Numbered from the stretch's first letter, positions 8,771-16,472 are shown. The stretch: DNA of 64,000 bases from an uncultured Oscillospiraceae bacterium (GCA_900547105.1 URFL01000012.1:1-64000); one strand, 5' to 3'. Notes: generated from the sequence alone by a model not told the origin. Made by a program: numbers and translations.

Positions 8771-8799
8771 ATTATACCATAGAATGTGCGCCGGTGCAA
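8771..8799 (-). promoter_or_regulatory. promoter of the DUF6106-nnr-lipoprotein operon
   Basis: Minus strand TTGCAC (8794-8799), 17 bases, TATAAT (8771-8776). It is arranged back to back with the metY promoter. Confidence 0.88.
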
Positions 8800-8806
8800 A
8801 ATTCTT

Positions 8807-8835
8807 TTGCACTTTACGGGAATATATGGTATATT
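8807..8835 (+). promoter_or_regulatory. promoter of metY
   Basis: TTGCAC (8807-8812), 17 bases, TATATT (8830-8835). The two divergent -35 hexamers are only 7 bases apart, so the two promoters may compete. There is no SAM riboswitch or T-box in the short 5' leader. Confidence 0.85.
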
Positions 8836-8878
8836 GAAAACGCTTATGGCACATTACAATAAAAAGGGCGGAGAACGC

Positions 8879-10159
8879 GTGAACAACTGGAACATCGAAA
8901 CCAAATGTATTCAAGAGGGCTGGCAGCCGAAAAACGGCGAGCCGCGGGTGCTGCCCATTTACCAAAGCACCACCTTCAAATACGACAGCTCCCAGCAGAT
9001 GGGCGATCTGTTTGATCTGAAGATCAGCGGCGATTTTTATACCCGCTTGTCCAACCCGACCACCAACGCGGTGGAAAACAAGGTGGCGGCGCTGGAAGGC
9101 GGCGTGGGCGCGCTGATGACCTCGGCGGGTCAGGCGGCGACGTTGCTGGCGGTGCTGAACATCGCGGGCAGCGGCGACCATGTGATCTGCGCCAGCGCGG
9201 TATACGGCGGCACCTTCAATTTGTTTTATAAAACCCTGCGCGAGCTGGGCATCGAAGTGACCTTTATCGAACCGTTTGCATCGGACGATACGCTGGAAGC
9301 GGCGTTCCGCCCGAACACCAAGCTGGTGTTCGGCGAAACCCTGTCCAACCCCTCGCTGCATGTGCTGGACATTGAGCAATACGCCCGCCACGCCCACGCG
9401 CATGGCGTACCGCTGATTGTGGACAACACCTTCCCTACGCCGATCAACTGCCGTCCGTTTGAATTCGGGGCGGATATCGTGACCCATTCGACCTCCAAAT
9501 ATCTGGATGGTCACGCGGTGGCGCTGGGCGGTATCATCGTGGACAGCGGTAATTTCGACTGGATGGCCCACGCGGACAAGTTCCCCGGGCTGACCACGCC
9601 GGACGATACCTACCATGGCATCACCTATGCCAAGCATTTCGGCAAAGCCGCTTACATCGCCAAGGCGCGGTGCCATCTGATGCGGGATCTCGGCACTACC
9701 CCCAGCCCGCAAAACGCCTTTTTGCTCAGCCAGGGCATCGACACGCTGCATCTGCGGGTGGAGCGGCATTGCCAAAACGCCATGGCGGTGGCGAAATGGC
9801 TGCAGCAGCAGGACAAGGTGTCGTGGGTGAGCTATCCGGGCTTGCCGGGCGACAAAAGCTACGAGCTGGCGCAAAAATATATGCCGAACGGCACCTGCGG
9901 TGTCATCTCGTTCGGCGTTAAGGGCGGCCGCGCGGCGGCACAGGCGTTTATGGACGGACTGCACATGATCGCCATCGCGACCCATGTGGCGGATCTGCGC
10001 TCCTGTCTGCTGCACCCCGCCTCCACCACCCACCGGCAGATGAACGACGAGCAGCTGGCGGAAGCGGGCGTTACGCCCGATCTGGTGCGGCTGTCGGTCG
10101 GCATCGAGCATGTGGACGATATCATTGCCGATATCGCCGGGGCGCTGGCGGCGCTGTAA
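8879..10159 (+). CDS. metY: O-acetylhomoserine sulfhydrylase (MetY family)
   Basis: PLP enzyme that makes homocysteine (or methionine from methanethiol) from O-acetylhomoserine. It has the Cys/Met metabolism PLP fold, with LPIYQSTTFKYDSSQQ near the N-terminus, the cofactor-clamping YTRLSNPTTNAVE, VDNTFPTP and the Schiff-base Lys in THSTSKYLDGH. The 426-residue length is typical of MetY rather than MetB/MetC (~380). The start is a GTG with GGGCGGAG upstream. An in-frame ATG at 8846 would leave almost no leader after the promoter and has no ribosome site. A terminator follows at 10162. Confidence 0.92.
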   Translation: MNNWNIETKCIQEGWQPKNGEPRVLPIYQSTTFKYDSSQQMGDLFDLKISGDFYTRLSNPTTNAVENKVAALEGGVGALMTSAGQAATLLAVLNIAGSGDHVICASAVYGGTFNLFYKTLRELGIEVTFIEPFASDDTLEAAFRPNTKLVFGETLSNPSLHVLDIEQYARHAHAHGVPLIVDNTFPTPINCRPFEFGADIVTHSTSKYLDGHAVALGGIIVDSGNFDWMAHADKFPGLTTPDDTYHGITYAKHFGKAAYIAKARCHLMRDLGTTPSPQNAFLLSQGIDTLHLRVERHCQNAMAVAKWLQQQDKVSWVSYPGLPGDKSYELAQKYMPNGTCGVISFGVKGGRAAAQAFMDGLHMIAIATHVADLRSCLLHPASTTHRQMNDEQLAEAGVTPDLVRLSVGIEHVDDIIADIAGALAAL

Positions 10160-10161
10160 CC

Positions 10162-10189
10162 AAAAGCCCCCTCGCCGGAGGGGGCTTTA
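10162..10189 (+). terminator. terminator after metY
   Basis: AAAAGCCCCCTC / GAGGGGGCTTTA stem with a GCCG loop, starting 3 bases after the metY stop. Confidence 0.85.
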
Positions 10190-10213
10190 CTCACGGATAA
10201 AAGGGGAGTATTC

Positions 10214-11947
10214 ATGCAACTGCAACTGAAAAAATTCGGACCGTATATCAAGCCGTATACCGGCTATTGTATTATCGGCCCGCTATGCAAACTGCTGGAA
10301 GCGATATTGGAACTGTATCTGCCGCTGATGATGGCGAAGGCCATTGATCAGGGCGTACTGGCGGGCGACTGCAGCGTGGTGTGGAATATGGGGCTGAAAA
10401 TGCTGGGTATTGTCACGCTGGGGCTGTGTAGCGCGCTGGTGTGCCAGTATGTCGCGTCGGTCACCTCGCAAGGCTTCGGTACCCGCCTGCGTCAGGCGGT
10501 GTTCGGCAAAATCACCGCCATGTCCCATTCCCAATGGGATGCGTTCGGCACCACCTCGCTGGTCAACCGGGTCACCAGCGACATCAACCAGCTGCAATAT
10601 GCGGTCGCGATGCTGATCCGGCTGGTGGTGCGTGCGCCGTTTTTGTGCATCGGCGGCGTGGTGATGTCGTTTACCATCAACTGGAAGCTGGCGCTCATCA
10701 TTTTGTGCGCTATCCCGCTGTTTGTGATCACCATTGTGTTGGTGATGAGCAAAACCACCCCCATGCACCGCACGGTGCAGAAAAAGCTGGACCGGCTGGG
10801 ACTGATTTTGCGGGAAAATCTGTCCGGCGTGCGGGTGATCCGCGCGTTTGCCCGCACCGGGCGGGAGGAAACCCGCTTTGACGAGGCGGTGGACGAGCAC
10901 AAACAGGCGGCCGTTCGGGTGGGCAAGGTATCGGCGCTGCTGAACCCGGTGACCCAGCTCATTATGAACGCGGCAATTTTGCTGATCATCTGGATCGGCC
11001 GCGGCCAGATCCACGCCGGCAGCATGACCACCGGCGAGCTGATCGCGTTTATCAACTATGTCAACCAGATCCTGCTGGCGCTGATCGTGGTGGCGAACCT
11101 GGTGGTCACCTATACCAAAGCGTTTGCCAGCGCCGGTCGGGTGCAGGAGATTTTGGATACCGAACCCGCGATCCGCGACGGCGCGGGCGCGACCGAGGAT
11201 GCGCAAGCGGATGCAGTGGTGTTTGACCATGTCAGCTTTGCGTACCATGGCGGCGAACAGGCGCTGACCGATATCTCCTTTGCGGTGCCGCGCGGCGCCA
11301 CGGTGGGCATCATCGGCGGTACCGGCTCCGGCAAAACCACCCTGATCCAACTGCTGATGCGGTTTTACGATGTGACCGAGGGCAGTATCCGCGTCAACGG
11401 CGCGGATGTGCGCGATTATCCGCTGGCGACACTGCGCGGCAAGATCGGGCTGGTGCCGCAGGCGGTGGAGCTGTTCGAGGGCACCGTGGCGGACAACATC
11501 CGCTGGGGCAACCCGGATGCCACCGACGAAGAGGTGCGCGCGGCGGCGCAGATGGCGCAGGCGGCGGAATTTATCGAGCAAAAAACGATGCAATATGATG
11601 CGCCGGTCGAGCGGGGCGGCGCCAACCTGTCCGGCGGTCAGCGCCAACGGCTGACCATTGCGCGCGCGCTGGTGCGCCACCCGGATATTCTGGTGCTGGA
11701 CGATTCGTCCAGCGCGCTGGACTATGCCACCGATGCGGCGCTGCGCCGCGCCATCCGCCGGATGGCGGGCAACCCCACCGTGTTTATGGTATCCCAGCGG
11801 GTCAGCGCCGTGAAACAGGCGGATCTGCTGCTGGTGATGGACGACGGCGAGCTGAAGGGCGTGGGCACCCACGACCAGCTGTTGCAGACCTGCCCGGTGT
11901 ACGGCGAGATCTGCGCGTCGCAGGAGCGGAAGGAGGATGAGGTATGA
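10214..11947 (+). CDS. ABC exporter half-transporter, degenerate-site subunit
   Basis: Type-I ABC exporter of 577 residues: six membrane helices (~1-320), then the ATPase with Walker A GGTGSGKTT (~368), signature LSGGQRQR (~473) and Walker B ILVLDDSSSALD (~495). The catalytic Glu after Walker B is Asp here, the hallmark of the non-hydrolysing subunit of heterodimeric exporters such as BmrC, LmrC and TM287. The partner is encoded next, overlapping by ATGA. The usual role is multidrug or lipid export, but the substrate cannot be read from sequence. AAGGGGAG precedes the ATG. Confidence 0.93.
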   Translation: MQLQLKKFGPYIKPYTGYCIIGPLCKLLEAILELYLPLMMAKAIDQGVLAGDCSVVWNMGLKMLGIVTLGLCSALVCQYVASVTSQGFGTRLRQAVFGKITAMSHSQWDAFGTTSLVNRVTSDINQLQYAVAMLIRLVVRAPFLCIGGVVMSFTINWKLALIILCAIPLFVITIVLVMSKTTPMHRTVQKKLDRLGLILRENLSGVRVIRAFARTGREETRFDEAVDEHKQAAVRVGKVSALLNPVTQLIMNAAILLIIWIGRGQIHAGSMTTGELIAFINYVNQILLALIVVANLVVTYTKAFASAGRVQEILDTEPAIRDGAGATEDAQADAVVFDHVSFAYHGGEQALTDISFAVPRGATVGIIGGTGSGKTTLIQLLMRFYDVTEGSIRVNGADVRDYPLATLRGKIGLVPQAVELFEGTVADNIRWGNPDATDEEVRAAAQMAQAAEFIEQKTMQYDAPVERGGANLSGGQRQRLTIARALVRHPDILVLDDSSSALDYATDAALRRAIRRMAGNPTVFMVSQRVSAVKQADLLLVMDDGELKGVGTHDQLLQTCPVYGEICASQERKEDEV

Positions 11948-13704
11948 GCAAGCAACCCAATCCGCACGATCATGTGTTGTCCCGGCTGATGCGCTATGTG
12001 GGGCGTCAGCGCTGGCTGCTGGCGGGTGCGGTGTTGTGCGCGCTGATCGGCAACGTTGCGCTGCTGACGGCGCCTCGGCTGGTGGGATCGGCGATCGACC
12101 TTATCCTGCCCGCCGCCGATGCCACCCCCGGGCTGACGCTGGTGCAGCTGCTCGCGGTGATCGGCGTGCTGTATGTGACCGGCTCGGTGCTCAACTGGGT
12201 GACGGCGCTGCTGGCCAATCTGGTCGCCAACCACACGGTGCGCGATTTGCGCACCGACCTGTTCGGCAAGCTGTCCCGTCTGCCGGTCAGCTATTTTGAC
12301 ACCCATTCCCGCGGCGATATGATGAGCCGCTTTACCAACGATATCGACGCCATCGCGGACGGCTTGACCCAAGGCATTGTGCAGCTGGTCACCGGTGTCA
12401 TCACCGTGCTGCTGACGCTGATCTTTATGCTGACGCTGAACCCCGCCGTCACGCTGGTGGCGGTGCTGGTTACGCCGCTGTGCTTTTTGGTAGGCTTTGT
12501 CATCACCCGCTACGGCAGCCGCCGCTTTGCGGAGCAAAGCCGCACGCTGGGTATACTCAACGGCTACGCCGAAGAGATGATCACCGGCAGCCGCACCGTT
12601 AAGGCGTTCGGCTACGAACAACGCGCAGCGGCAAAGTTTGACGAGATCAACGAAGAGCTGTATCGCTGCGGCTATCGGGCGCAGTTCGCCTCGGCGCTGG
12701 TCAACCCCTCCACCCGCTTTGTCAACAATGTGGCGTATGTGCTGGTGGGCGTGTTTGGCGTGCTGGCGGGGCTGACCCCCGGTGTGATCGCCAGCTTTTT
12801 GACCTATACTGCGCAATTCTCCAAACCGTTTAACGAGATCACCGCCATCACCATGCAGCTGCAGCTGGCGATCGCGTCGGCGCGGCGGGTGTTCCAGGTG
12901 ATGGACGAGCCGGAGCAAACGCCGGACGCACCGGGGGTGCTGGATCATCCCAAAGGGCGCATCCGTTTTGACCATGTCGATTTCGCCTATAATCCGCAAA
13001 AGCCGCTGATCCGCGACTTTAATCTGGATGTCGAACCGGGTATGACCGTCGCCATCGTCGGTCCCACCGGCGCGGGCAAAACCACGCTGGTCAACTTGCT
13101 GATGCGGTTTTACGAGCTGGATCGCGGCAGTATCCGTGTCGACGGTCAGCTGATCTCCGCTATCGGGCGGGATGATCTGCGTCGCCATTTCGGTATGGTG
13201 CTGCAGGAAACCTGGCTGTTCGCCGGCACCGTGCGGGATAACATCGCCTACGGTCGCCCGGATGCCACCGACGAAGAGGTGGAGGCGGCCGCCAAGGCCG
13301 CCCATGTGCACAGCTTTATCCGCCGCCTGCCGCAAGGCTACCAGACCATGATCGCCGAGGACGGCGGCAACCTGTCGCAAGGGCAAAAGCAGCTGCTGAC
13401 CATTGCGCGCGCCATGCTGCTGGATCCGCCCATGCTGATTTTGGACGAAGCCACCAGCTCGGTGGATATTCTGACCGAACAGCGCATCCAGCGCGCGTTT
13501 CGCCGCATGATGCAGGGGCGCACCACCTTTGTGATCGCGCACCGTCTGTCCACCATTCGCGATGCCGACTTGATTCTGGTGCTGGATAAAGGCAATGTGG
13601 TGGAAACCGGCACCCACGAATCGCTGTTGGCGCAAAAGGGTTTCTATTATCGGCTGTATAATTCGCAGTTTGCCTCCGCCCAGTCCGAGGGGGAACCCGC
13701 ATGA
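11944..13704 (+). CDS. ABC exporter half-transporter, catalytic subunit
   Basis: 586 residues. An N-terminal six-helix exporter domain is followed by an ATPase with Walker A GPTGAGKTT, Walker B MLILDEATSSVD (catalytic Glu intact) and the altered signature LSQGQKQL. In heterodimers such as TM287/288 and BmrCD, the degenerate ATP site combines the Asp of one subunit with the altered signature of the other, and these two genes complement each other in that way. It starts inside the stop of the previous gene (ATGA), with AGGAGG ahead, and in turn overlaps the next gene by ATGA. Confidence 0.94.
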   Translation: MSKQPNPHDHVLSRLMRYVGRQRWLLAGAVLCALIGNVALLTAPRLVGSAIDLILPAADATPGLTLVQLLAVIGVLYVTGSVLNWVTALLANLVANHTVRDLRTDLFGKLSRLPVSYFDTHSRGDMMSRFTNDIDAIADGLTQGIVQLVTGVITVLLTLIFMLTLNPAVTLVAVLVTPLCFLVGFVITRYGSRRFAEQSRTLGILNGYAEEMITGSRTVKAFGYEQRAAAKFDEINEELYRCGYRAQFASALVNPSTRFVNNVAYVLVGVFGVLAGLTPGVIASFLTYTAQFSKPFNEITAITMQLQLAIASARRVFQVMDEPEQTPDAPGVLDHPKGRIRFDHVDFAYNPQKPLIRDFNLDVEPGMTVAIVGPTGAGKTTLVNLLMRFYELDRGSIRVDGQLISAIGRDDLRRHFGMVLQETWLFAGTVRDNIAYGRPDATDEEVEAAAKAAHVHSFIRRLPQGYQTMIAEDGGNLSQGQKQLLTIARAMLLDPPMLILDEATSSVDILTEQRIQRAFRRMMQGRTTFVIAHRLSTIRDADLILVLDKGNVVETGTHESLLAQKGFYYRLYNSQFASAQSEGEPA

Positions 13705-14171
13705 CGCTGCGGGAGCAAACCTGCTGCTTTACCGGGCACCGGCGCTTGCCGGCGGATACCGATGCGCTGTATATGGCGCTCACCGCCGCTGTGCAGCGGC
13801 TGGCGGAGGAGGGAATCCGCTATTTCGGCGTGGGCGGGGCGCTCGGATTTGATGAGCTGGCGGCACGCGCCGTGCTGTCGCTACGGGGCGCGTATCCGCA
13901 GCTGCGGCTGATTTTGGTGGTGCCCTGTCCCCAGTGGCATGCGCCGTGGTCGCCGGAGGATCGCGCCCGCTATGCGCGCCTGTGTGCCCAGGCGGACAAA
14001 GTGACCGCCGTGTCGGATCAATACGAACCCGGCTGTATGCAGCGGCGCAACCGCTATCTGGTGGACAACAGCGCCGTGTGTGTCGCGTTTTGCGAAAGCA
14101 ACACCGGCGGCGCCGCCTATACGCTGGCGTACGCGCAAAAACAAGGGCTGCGGATCGTCCGGGTGCCTTGA
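13701..14171 (+). CDS. DUF1273 / SLOG-fold protein
   Basis: 156 residues. It starts with CCFTGHRRLP and holds VGGALGFDELAARAVLSL, VPCPQWHAPW and NTGGAAYTLAYAQKQG. This order matches the DUF1273/YoqJ-YpsA group of SLOG Rossmann proteins, which bind nucleotide-derived ligands. The start ATGA overlaps the exporter stop, so it is translated with the exporter and may sense or bind a nucleotide-like ligand linked to it; that link is inference. A strong terminator ends the operon at 14220. Confidence 0.85.
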   Translation: MTLREQTCCFTGHRRLPADTDALYMALTAAVQRLAEEGIRYFGVGGALGFDELAARAVLSLRGAYPQLRLILVVPCPQWHAPWSPEDRARYARLCAQADKVTAVSDQYEPGCMQRRNRYLVDNSAVCVAFCESNTGGAAYTLAYAQKQGLRIVRVP

Positions 14172-14181
14172 ATACCAAAAC

Positions 14182-14220
14182 AAAAAGCGCTGTCGCGGAA
14201 TGTTCCGCGACAGCGCTTTT
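14182..14220 (+). terminator. terminator of the exporter operon
   Basis: AAAAAGCGCTGTCGCGGAA / TTCCGCGACAGCGCTTTT, a nearly 18-bp stem with a short TG loop region and a T run. Confidence 0.93.
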
Positions 14221-14244
14221 CTGCGTTCGATAAAAACAAATATC

Positions 14245-14437
14245 CCGCCCTGCCGTAATGCTGCCGTAGTAACCTGCTACTAAACAAGAAGCAGGTGGGC
14301 GCCGCCCGGTGCGTTCACGCTCCCTTCTTCCCGCAAAGCGGGGAGGTCTGCCATCCGGCACCGGAGCAAGGCTCCCGAATTCAAACTGTAGTAGGGTTAA
14401 AAGGCAGCGGTCCGCGTACAGCGCAGGATACGCTTTT
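14245..14437 (+). ncRNA. 6S-like (SsrS) structured RNA candidate
   Basis: Non-coding, highly foldable segment between two genes. GCTGCC (14260-14265) pairs with GGCAGC (14403-14408) as a closing stem. A 5' side hairpin ACCTGCT/AGCAGGT (14272-14296) follows. A long arm joins CCGGTGC to GCACCGG and contains TTCCCGC/GCGGGGA. A 3' small hairpin GGAGC/GCTCC is then followed by AGGGTTAAAAGGCAGC. The arrangement of closing stem, large bubble with a 3' mini-hairpin and terminal arm, plus the GGGTTA string near the 3' side, resembles 6S RNA. GCGTA/TACGC plus six T (14415-14437) ends it. No good promoter was found. Confidence 0.55.
14415..14437 (+). terminator. terminator of the 6S-like RNA
   Basis: GCGTA / TACGC short stem followed by TTTTTT, in the + orientation. 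It lies just before the convergent DUF1292 stop codon. Confidence 0.55.
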
Positions 14438-14442
14438 TTCGA

Positions 14443-14751
14443 TTACTCCTCGTCGTCTGCCGAGTCGATTTCGTACAGATCCGACAGCCGATCTTCAAAG
14501 ATCTCCGCGATCTCGTTAAAGATATCGTCATCGTCAATGGTGACCAGCAGCTCTTCGCCGTCTTCCTCCACCACTTCCAAAATGACCAGCTCGCCGTCAT
14601 CCTGCACGCTCTCCTCCGGTTGGTCATACACCGGCAGCAGCGCCACATAGCGCCCGTCGTCGGTTTCGATCGCGTCCAGCAGTTCAAACTGATGCCGATT
14701 GCCCTCGTCGTCCACAATGGTCATCAGATCCGCGCCGAATTCATCAGCCAT
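14443..14751 (-). CDS. DUF1292 family acidic protein (YrzB-like)
   Basis: 102 residues, extremely rich in Asp and Glu. It has the DUF1292 hallmarks: ITVV-type opening (LMTIVDDEGNRHQFELL), VALLPVYD, LVILEVVEEDGEE and an acidic tail ending DSADDEE. The family is common in Firmicutes, often near holliday-junction resolvase and alaS genes, and its function is unknown. Here it stands alone. GGAGG precedes the ATG and the promoter is at 14791-14819. Confidence 0.88.
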   Translation of the reverse strand: MADEFGADLMTIVDDEGNRHQFELLDAIETDDGRYVALLPVYDQPEESVQDDGELVILEVVEEDGEELLVTIDDDDIFNEIAEIFEDRLSDLYEIDSADDEE

Positions 14752-14790
14752 ACTTGTCGCCTCCGTTTGCTTTGGTTTCGATCTCTATGT

Positions 14791-14819
14791 ATTGTACCCC
14801 GACAACGCCCCGCCGTCAA
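14791..14819 (-). promoter_or_regulatory. promoter of the DUF1292 gene
   Basis: Minus strand TTGACG (14814-14819), 17 bases, TACAAT (14791-14796). Confidence 0.85.
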
Positions 14820-14898
14820 GGGAAATCTTTCCCGCCTTTTGTCGAATACATGTTTATAAAAAGTTCATAAAAGAAACATAAATTCTTGAAAAAACCTA

Positions 14899-14927
14899 TT
14901 GACAAACACGAAGCTCGATGCTATACT
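14899..14927 (+). promoter_or_regulatory. strong promoter of the GGTGAGTCC-array transcript
   Basis: TTGACA (14899-14904), 17 bases, TATACT (14922-14927). Expected transcription start is near 14934. No long open reading frame follows on this strand before the terminator at 15778. Confidence 0.9.
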
Positions 14928-15003
14928 GTAGTTGCAGAAAGGGAAGAGAGAGAAGGGGATCTCCCGAAGAGGAGATCAATCCAGACAGAAAGAGGTGGCT
15001 CCG

Positions 15004-15078
15004 ATGAACATGGACATTGAACCCCAGAACACGGCTTCGTGCGGGAGCCATACCGCACAGGCGACTCGGCAGAGCTGA
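15004..15078 (+). CDS. possible 24-residue peptide at the 5' end of the array transcript
   Basis: ATG at 15004 preceded by AGAGGTGGCTCC, a variant of the array box and a workable ribosome site. The peptide runs MNMDIEPQNTASC and ends in RQS; it has one Cys and no hydrophobic segment. It is the longest micro-ORF of the transcript that starts right after a box. It could be a leader peptide or simply chance. No homolog is recognised. Confidence 0.3.
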   Translation: MNMDIEPQNTASCGSHTAQATRQS

Positions 15079-15317
15079 CCGATTAGCGGAAGTTTGAAAA
15101 GCTGCATCCCGGTTCCCCGGAAGACTTCGGTGTTCCGCCCCGGCGATCCTTTTGACCGGCAACAGTGTGTTGCTTTCCAGATGTGGTTTGCAAGCCGGGC
15201 GGCGCGCATCGCGCCGACGATGACGCCAGACCGCGCAGCGGTCGGGAATGGTAAAGCCATTCGACAAGCGGCGTATCGACAATAGAATAGATAGATGGTT
15301 CGAAATCTTACCGACAA

Positions 15318-15757
15318 GGTGAGTCCCATGAGATAAGGAAAAGGCTTTTTGGAAAATAATCATTTTGCGAAAAGGTGAGTCCCGTGGTATAAGAATGCAT
15401 CTTCAATAACAGCAAAATTTGCAAAAAGGTGAGTCCGATGATGACATAACCTCGCGTGATCGCGATTTCCGGTGCAGCCGTAAGGGCAGCGCCGGGGTAA
15501 CAACAAAAATCTTTGTAAAAGGTGAGTCCAATGGCTTAGCAACGACGAATCGACCATTTTTCTTTGAAAGGGTGAGTCCGCCGAAAAGGTCATGTCTCTC
15601 CAAGAGTGGGGAATCCTGAGAAACAATCCCTGAAAAGGTGATGCTTATGATTCGTAAATTCCTGCTCACGAAGAAATCGCAAATAACTTGAAAAGGTGAG
15701 TCCAATGGGCTGAATACATGATCCGAATTCCAAAATTCAGATGAAATGGGTGAGTCC
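15318..15757 (+). repeat. array of seven GGTGAGTCC boxes (plus variants)
   Basis: Exact copies start at 15318, 15374, 15428, 15521, 15571, 15695 and 15749. Variants are GGTGATGCTT at 15637 and GGTGGCTCC at 14994. Most are preceded by AAAA, giving AAAAGGTGAGTCC. Starts follow directly in most units: ATG-AGA-stop (15328), GTG-GTA-stop, ATG-ATG-ACA-stop, ATG-GCT-stop, ATG-GGC-stop. The unit at 15571 has no start codon at that spot. GGTGA-TCC, without the middle G, is the exact complement of the GGATCACC in the 16S rRNA 3' tail. Confidence 0.85.
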
Positions 15758-15777
15758 AAAGTACTAGTCAGTATATA

Positions 15778-15815
15778 AGCGCCCTCTGTCCGGTTCGGCA
15801 GAGGGCGCTTTTTCG
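15778..15815 (+). terminator. terminator of the array transcript
   Basis: AGCGCCCTCTG / CAGAGGGCGCT stem, extended by CCG/CGG inside, followed by TTTTT. Confidence 0.93.
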
Positions 15816-15881
15816 CACTCTCCGGCATGGGATATATAACCGATGCCAAAAATAGATGATGCGATTTGTGTGAAAAGCGTA

Positions 15882-15910
15882 TTGAATTCATTTTTGCCAT
15901 ATGATACACT
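15882..15910 (+). promoter_or_regulatory. promoter of the Ig-like protein gene
   Basis: TTGAAT (15882-15887), 17 bases, TACACT (15905-15910). The 15816-15881 stretch before it shows nothing recognisable. Confidence 0.7.
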
Positions 15911-15954
15911 AAAAAAGAAACGAACCAAAGGCGACAAGCAAGGGGGAGAGCGCT

Positions 15955-16407
15955 ATGACGAAAAAACGGATAAGTGCAATAGCAGCCGCAGCGGGCGGCG
16001 CACTGGCGGTGGTGCTGGCGGCGGGCGGCATTTGGATGGCTACCCGCGACCGGTCGCCGCAGGTGACTTTGCAGGTGCGGCAGATCGGCGCGACCGGATT
16101 GGACTACACTCTGCACAACGCCGGGGTATCAGATGTGTATTACGGACAGGATTATGCGCTGTCGCGTAAAGAGGCGGGCGAGTGGCGCGAGCTGCCGCTG
16201 CGTTCGGGCGAGCTGATGCTGGTGAATTCCATTTTGTACACCGCGCCGAGCGGCAAGGCGGACGAACCGGCGAAAACCATCCGGTGGGAGGACGACTACG
16301 GCCGTCTGTCGCCGGGGGTCTATCGCCTGTCCAAATGGGTGTCCACCGACGAGCAAAGCCGCCATACCTATCCGGTGTCGGTGGAGTTCACGATCCCCGA
16401 GGTGTGA
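15955..16407 (+). CDS. membrane-anchored Ig-like domain protein
   Basis: 150 residues. Residues 6-30 form one hydrophobic segment (ISAIAAAAGGALAVVLAAGG), an uncleaved signal or anchor. The rest is a single beta-sandwich-like domain with VTLQVRQIGATGLDYTLHN, YYGQDYALSRKEAGEW and SPGVYRLSKWV. The pattern of strand order with YxLxxKxxGxW and GxYRLxK resembles the small bacterial immunoglobulin-like domain often found in Firmicutes extracytoplasmic proteins. GGGGGAG precedes the ATG. It has its own promoter and a weak hairpin after the stop (16408-16425). Function unknown. Confidence 0.75.
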   Translation: MTKKRISAIAAAAGGALAVVLAAGGIWMATRDRSPQVTLQVRQIGATGLDYTLHNAGVSDVYYGQDYALSRKEAGEWRELPLRSGELMLVNSILYTAPSGKADEPAKTIRWEDDYGRLSPGVYRLSKWVSTDEQSRHTYPVSVEFTIPEV

Positions 16408-16472
16408 CCGCACTTTTTGCGGGTTGAACAAGTTTGGCAAAAAACGCGGGGCGCATTTTGCCAAAATCGCCC

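Larger units (their letters stand above)
14934..15815 (+). ncRNA. ~880-nt unclassified transcript: hairpin domain plus GGTGAGTCC box array
   Basis: Bounded by a near-consensus promoter and a strong terminator, with no long reading frame. The first third holds six compact hairpins: GATCTCC/GGAGATC (14958-14977), CGGAA-AC/GT-TTCCG with a TTCG loop (15118-15137), GCAACA/TGTTGC (15159-15173), GGCGCG/CGCGCC (15201-15215), GACCGC/GCGGTC (15229-15243) and GAATGG/CCATTC (15246-15262). The rest is an array of GGTGAGTCC boxes about 50-90 bases apart, several preceded by a small A/T hairpin and most followed by ATG or GTG and a stop within a few codons. I know no described family with this layout. A translated multi-peptide leader, ribosome decoy or sponge RNA are all possible. 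Confidence 0.7.

Noticed and set aside
8836..8878. SAM riboswitch or Met T-box before metY
   Set aside because: The leader between promoter and GTG start is only about 40 bases and shows no riboswitch parts.
8846..8878. Earlier ATG start for metY
   Set aside because: It lies about 5 bases after the expected transcription start and has no ribosome site, while the GTG at 8879 has one and matches the family length.
15318..15757. CRISPR array
   Set aside because: The repeats are only about 9-13 bases, the spacing varies from 50 to 93 bases, and no cas gene is near.
14893..15780. CsrA-sponge RNA (repeated GGA motifs)
   Set aside because: GGA-type boxes exist only on the opposite strand, which lacks a fitting promoter and terminator.
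15403..16116. Minus-strand frame across the array with repeated DSPF and THLF motifs
   Set aside because: The repeats are just the reverse complement of the GGTGAGTCC boxes. Promoter and terminator both point the other way and the frame runs into the terminator and the next gene.
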